The position numbers were made by a program, and so were the translations under genes. Under the pieces are notes generated by a model that worked only from the letters and a program-made list of their open reading frames with translations, did no database searches and was not told the origin of the DNA. Below are positions 61,024 through 64,000 of a DNA stretch of 64,000 nucleotides, piece by piece (positions within the stretch are counted from its first letter, which is position 1; the number at the start of each line of letters is the position of its first letter). Source of the DNA: Salibacterium salarium (GTDB lineage: Bacteria > Bacillota > Bacilli > Bacillales > Marinococcaceae); NCBI RefSeq assembly GCF_030813635.1, contig NZ_JAUSUM010000002.1:992001-1056000 (forward strand), read 5' to 3'.

Positions 61024-62235
61024 CTACGTTACTCCTCTATCCTTTTTGAAAATAGGATAAAAATAGCAAAAAAGTAATCCGATTACTAATACAAGTGTTC
61101 CCGGCAGTACAGCGGATCCCACAATCCCATACACAATCGAAAGCAGGACCGTCTGAAAAAGCAACAATCTTTTTGCTATATGCCGAAAGGCTAATTGTTT
61201 GTTACTGATTGAAACCGGATAAAGATCCGGCCACATCATTACATCAAGATGGTGCCAAAGCGTTCGTAATTGCACACTTGTCATATATACAAACAGCAGT
61301 GCCACGCCCAAGCGGAACCAATCATTAGGAAAAGCGTACATAACAAGACCTCCTGTTACTAGAAGTCTTGTGTACATCCCTAAATATTCGCCCGACCGTA
61401 TAAAAGCTTTTCCAAAGAGCACTTTATAAACGGAATTATTTTTCCAAATAAATGAATCCGTTAACGACGTTATCCATTTTCTCCGTTTTACACCTGCTTT
61501 AACATGAGGAACATCCGTAAAGGATTGAACAAAACGATAAAATATCGATAAACGTTTTTGTTCTAAGGCAAGCAACAGTTCCCACTTTAAAAGATGTTGA
61601 GTTAACAACGGATAATAATAAAACAGATAGACGAATAACATAATAAGAAATACAGCTGCCGGATACCAGAATGCTGCATTATGAAACAATAAAGTAGTAA
61701 GGCCAGCATTAATTACTACTCTGGCAACGACATGCACATTTCGGATTGTTTCCGTCTGTATTCTAGCTTCAGCCCAAAACGAGGCATAATTCCACAAATT
61801 AGCAACAAGAATACAAAACAGTACACTGTAAAGATACCCACTGTCCTCATTCACCCGATCCTGAAATAAAGGACCCAGTAATAAGAATATGATTGCCATT
61901 GCAATGGATTGCATAATAAACGAATACAAAACAGAATTTCGAAAATAATTTTTTAATTTCGGCTCTAGCGGGAGTAAAAAAACCAAATCTCCTTCTTTTA
62001 GAAAGGTTCTTAACGGGCATTTGGTCAACATGTAGGTGAAAACTCCGGCAAGTATAAAAGACACAGGAATCGCTTCAGGCAGCCACTCGATAAAGGATGG
62101 GTAAAAATAACCTCCTGCTATAAACAAAGCATACAAGCTAAACATGAAGCCGCTGTTTCCTAATAGCCGTAAATAACGGATAGCTTCATTCCAAAACTCT
62201 CTGACCCTGTCTCCCCATAAATTGTTTACATCCAT
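61024..62235 (-). CDS. ecsB: ABC transporter permease EcsB
   Basis: Membrane subunit of 403 residues with about eight hydrophobic segments and basic cytosolic loops; segment KCPLRTFLKEGDLVFLLPLEP near residue 70 is typical. EcsAB loss in B. subtilis impairs secretion, competence and sporulation through reduced RasP protease activity. Its ATG overlaps the ecsA stop by one base (TAATG), so the two subunits are made together. Confidence 0.92.
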   Translation of the reverse strand: MDVNNLWGDRVREFWNEAIRYLRLLGNSGFMFSLYALFIAGGYFYPSFIEWLPEAIPVSFILAGVFTYMLTKCPLRTFLKEGDLVFLLPLEPKLKNYFRNSVLYSFIMQSIAMAIIFLLLGPLFQDRVNEDSGYLYSVLFCILVANLWNYASFWAEARIQTETIRNVHVVARVVINAGLTTLLFHNAAFWYPAAVFLIMLFVYLFYYYPLLTQHLLKWELLLALEQKRLSIFYRFVQSFTDVPHVKAGVKRRKWITSLTDSFIWKNNSVYKVLFGKAFIRSGEYLGMYTRLLVTGGLVMYAFPNDWFRLGVALLFVYMTSVQLRTLWHHLDVMMWPDLYPVSISNKQLAFRHIAKRLLLFQTVLLSIVYGIVGSAVLPGTLVLVIGLLFCYFYPIFKKDRGVT

Positions 62236-62975
62236 TATACTTCTCCTTTTGTCACTTCTATGTATAAATCATCTAAATTGGCGTCTTTCATACCTATTTC
62301 CTCACGAAGCTGTTCTATTGAGCCTTGATGTTTAATTTTGCCTTCATCAAGGAGGATGAACCGGTCACAATAACGCTCTGCTGTTGCAAGAATATGCGTT
62401 GACATAATAATCCCTGCACCTTCTTCTTTCTTTTGTACCATCATATCCAGAAGAGACTTTATCGCAACTGGATCAAGACCGACGAAAGGTTCGTCGACGA
62501 CATATAAATCTGGCTGCACAAGAAAAGCACACATAATCATCACCTTTTGACGCATTCCTTTAGAAAAATGACTCGGAAACCATTGTTTCATTTTTTCCAT
62601 TCTATATTCTTTTAAAAGTGGATATACACGTTGCTCAAATTGCTCATTTGTCACTCCATAAGCAGCAGCCGTAAGTCGTAAATGTTCCCATAGCGTTAAT
62701 TCATCATATAAGATCGGTGTTTCCGGTATATAGGTGAACGTTTGACGATAAGCTTCAGGACGTTCCTTACAACGCTCTCCATTAATACGAATATCTCCCT
62801 CGGTTGGTTCCATCAAACCAAGAATATGTTTAATGGTTGTACTTTTTCCAGCCCCATTCAATCCTATTAATCCTACCATTTCTCCCTTGCCTACACTGAA
62901 GTTCAAATTATGTAGAACAGGTTTATGCACATTATAACCACCACTTACATTTTCAATTTCTAGAAGTTGCGCCAT
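62235..62975 (-). CDS. ecsA: ABC transporter ATP-binding protein EcsA
   Basis: ABC ATPase of 246 residues. Walker A GLNGAGKSTT, signature region HFSKGMRQKVMIM (in place of LSGGQ), Walker B LYVVDEPFVGLDP and the switch His in STHIL are all present. AAAGGAG lies eight bases before the ATG. It is the first gene of ecsA-ecsB-ecsC. Confidence 0.95.
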   Translation of the reverse strand: MAQLLEIENVSGGYNVHKPVLHNLNFSVGKGEMVGLIGLNGAGKSTTIKHILGLMEPTEGDIRINGERCKERPEAYRQTFTYIPETPILYDELTLWEHLRLTAAAYGVTNEQFEQRVYPLLKEYRMEKMKQWFPSHFSKGMRQKVMIMCAFLVQPDLYVVDEPFVGLDPVAIKSLLDMMVQKKEEGAGIIMSTHILATAERYCDRFILLDEGKIKHQGSIEQLREEIGMKDANLDDLYIEVTKGEV

Positions 62976-62995
62976 CTATAAATACTCCTTTTTAC

Positions 62996-63024
62996 GTAAA
63001 AATACCCGGAAAGTGTTACCGGGT
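62996..63024 (-). terminator. terminator after the truncated acyl-CoA synthetase
   Basis: ACCCGG/CCGGGT stem (63024-63019 with 63009-63004), nine-base loop, then ATTTTT on the minus strand. The stem begins in the last codons of the truncated gene. Confidence 0.7.
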
Positions 63025-64000
63025 TGCATCGGTTTTAGAGGTTACATCATGATTGAGTTGCTTTCTTTCGACAATTTGAATATATCCATAGGTATCTACA
63101 ACAGCCATATCCCCTGTATGGAGCCAGCCGTTTTTTATCATTTCAGAGGTTGCTTCTGGATTCTTCAAATAGCCATCCATCGCATTATTTGATCTTACAA
63201 CAATCTCACCAACACTCACTCCGTCAAACGGTACAGTATGTCCTTGTTTATCTGCCACTCGCACATCTGACCCTATCATAGGATAACCTATTTTAGCTTT
63301 CGTTACATATTTTTCTTCTTTTGAAAAATAGTGATGTTGAGATCGAACTTGAGAAATAGTAACGAGCGGCGACATTTCTGTCATACCATAAACTTGTATA
63401 AATTCCCAGCCAAGTTCATCTTCCACTTGAACGATATAGTCCTGTGGCGGAACAGATCCCGCTACAACAACTCGTACATCTCGCTTTGTCTGTTCCATAT
63501 CATTATTGTAATATGTGAGAACAGACCCCAAAACTGGCGGGGTCATATGGATAACGTTAATGTCATACGTGTGTATGTTTTCAAACATCTTTTCCGGATC
63601 TGATTCTTTTTGCATGACTTGAGTAGCTCCATTAGCTGTATAATAAAATGGCGAACCCCACCCATTCACATGATACATAGGCAACATGTGTAATAAACAA
63701 TCACGATCTGTCACTTTTAAGTGATGCATTGCCGACATTGCGTGTAAATAATTACTACGATGAGTCAAAAGAACTCCTTTTGGTGTTCCTGTTGTCCCTC
63801 TTGTATAAAGAAGAGTCGCTATATCTCCTTCCTCTAATTCTATCCTGTCAAAAGCTGTTTTCGGAAAAGTTTCTATCCATTTATTATAACTATAATATTC
63901 CTCTGTTTCAGAAACACTTCCTATTACAATAATGGTCTCTACTGTTTCAAATTCATGTATAGCTGGGGAAATCAGGGAATATAAAGATTCTTCAACAAAT
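63016..64000 (-). pseudogene. acyl-CoA synthetase (AMP-binding), C-terminally truncated, 5' end outside the window
   Basis: The frame is open from the window edge to a TAA at 63016, giving 327 visible residues. Motifs: P-loop TRGTTGTPKGV (a Ser or Thr-Ser-Gly-type start is more usual, so Arg is unexpected), YGMTEMSPL, and GWLHTGDMAVVDTYGYIQIVERK. A complete enzyme continues for about 100 residues with the hinge, the C-terminal lid domain and the catalytic Lys; here IVERK is followed by 14 unrelated residues and a stop, then a terminator. Fatty-acid or medium-chain CoA ligase activity is therefore doubtful. The N-terminal portion lies beyond 64000. Confidence 0.8.

Overview
The window looks like a chromosomal core region of an endospore-forming member of the Bacillaceae (Bacillota). 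The base composition is low in G+C, the Shine-Dalgarno sites are strong (AGGAGG-like), and GTG and TTG starts occur (obg, ruvA, niaR, ireB, ecsC). Gene order follows the Bacillus subtilis trmR-mltG-alaS to relA to secDF to ruvAB to obg arc. Sporulation genes are spread through it: rsfA, spoVB, a short bofC, coxA, safA, spo0B and pbpF. Several proteins are rather acidic, and an NhaD/ArsB-type transporter is present, which would suit a salt- or alkali-tolerant species. I cannot name the species. I see no rRNA, tRNA, prophage, transposase or CRISPR array.

Layout. 1-7.6 kb (minus strand): trmR, mltG, yrzB, ruvX, ireB, alaS with its T-box leader, an AI-2E-family permease and a small zinc-ribbon protein. 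7.6-14 kb (minus): recD2, a TPR protein, the MnmA/YrvO tRNA thiolation pair, the cysteine regulator cymR and a YczE-like membrane protein. 14-19.4 kb: rarA (+), an orphan sensor kinase split by a one-base frameshift at an A7 tract (-), the forespore regulator rsfA (+), a 6S RNA gene (-) and an unrecognised 102-residue protein behind a possible structured leader (+). 19.4-32.9 kb (minus): aspS-hisS under an Asp-type T-box, dtd, relA, apt, recJ, a LapA-like protein, a CDF transporter, separate secF and secD, and comN. 33-37 kb: spoVB (+), a DUF421 protein (-), the NhaD/ArsB transporter (-) and a TIGR04086 membrane protein (+). 37.2-48.9 kb (mostly minus): yajC-tgt-queA-DUF2905-ruvB-ruvA, short bofC, yebC, coxA, safA, niaR (+), pheA-pheB, obg and spo0B.

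At about 48.9 kb the B. subtilis-like order breaks: the rplU-rpmA genes expected next to spo0B are absent. Instead there is a glutamine-rich 85-residue protein, then hemY-hemH-hemE and pbpF, a liaF-liaS-liaR cell-envelope stress module, ccdA, an M20 amidohydrolase, ecsC-ecsB-ecsA, and a C-terminally truncated acyl-CoA synthetase that runs off the right edge.

Functional links: aminoacyl-tRNA synthetase control by tRNA charging (two T-boxes) lies near the stringent-response gene relA; tRNA modification recurs (trmR, mnmA/yrvO, queA/tgt); Holliday-junction and repair functions recur (ruvA, ruvB, recJ, recD2, rarA). The phosphorelay component spo0B shares the window with an orphan sensor kinase that could feed that relay. 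I found no clear new multi-gene system. The best leads are the frameshifted kinase at a slippery heptamer, the Q-rich repeat protein at the breakpoint, the orphan gene with a structured leader, a 28-bp palindrome between safA and niaR, and small dispersed intergenic repeats.
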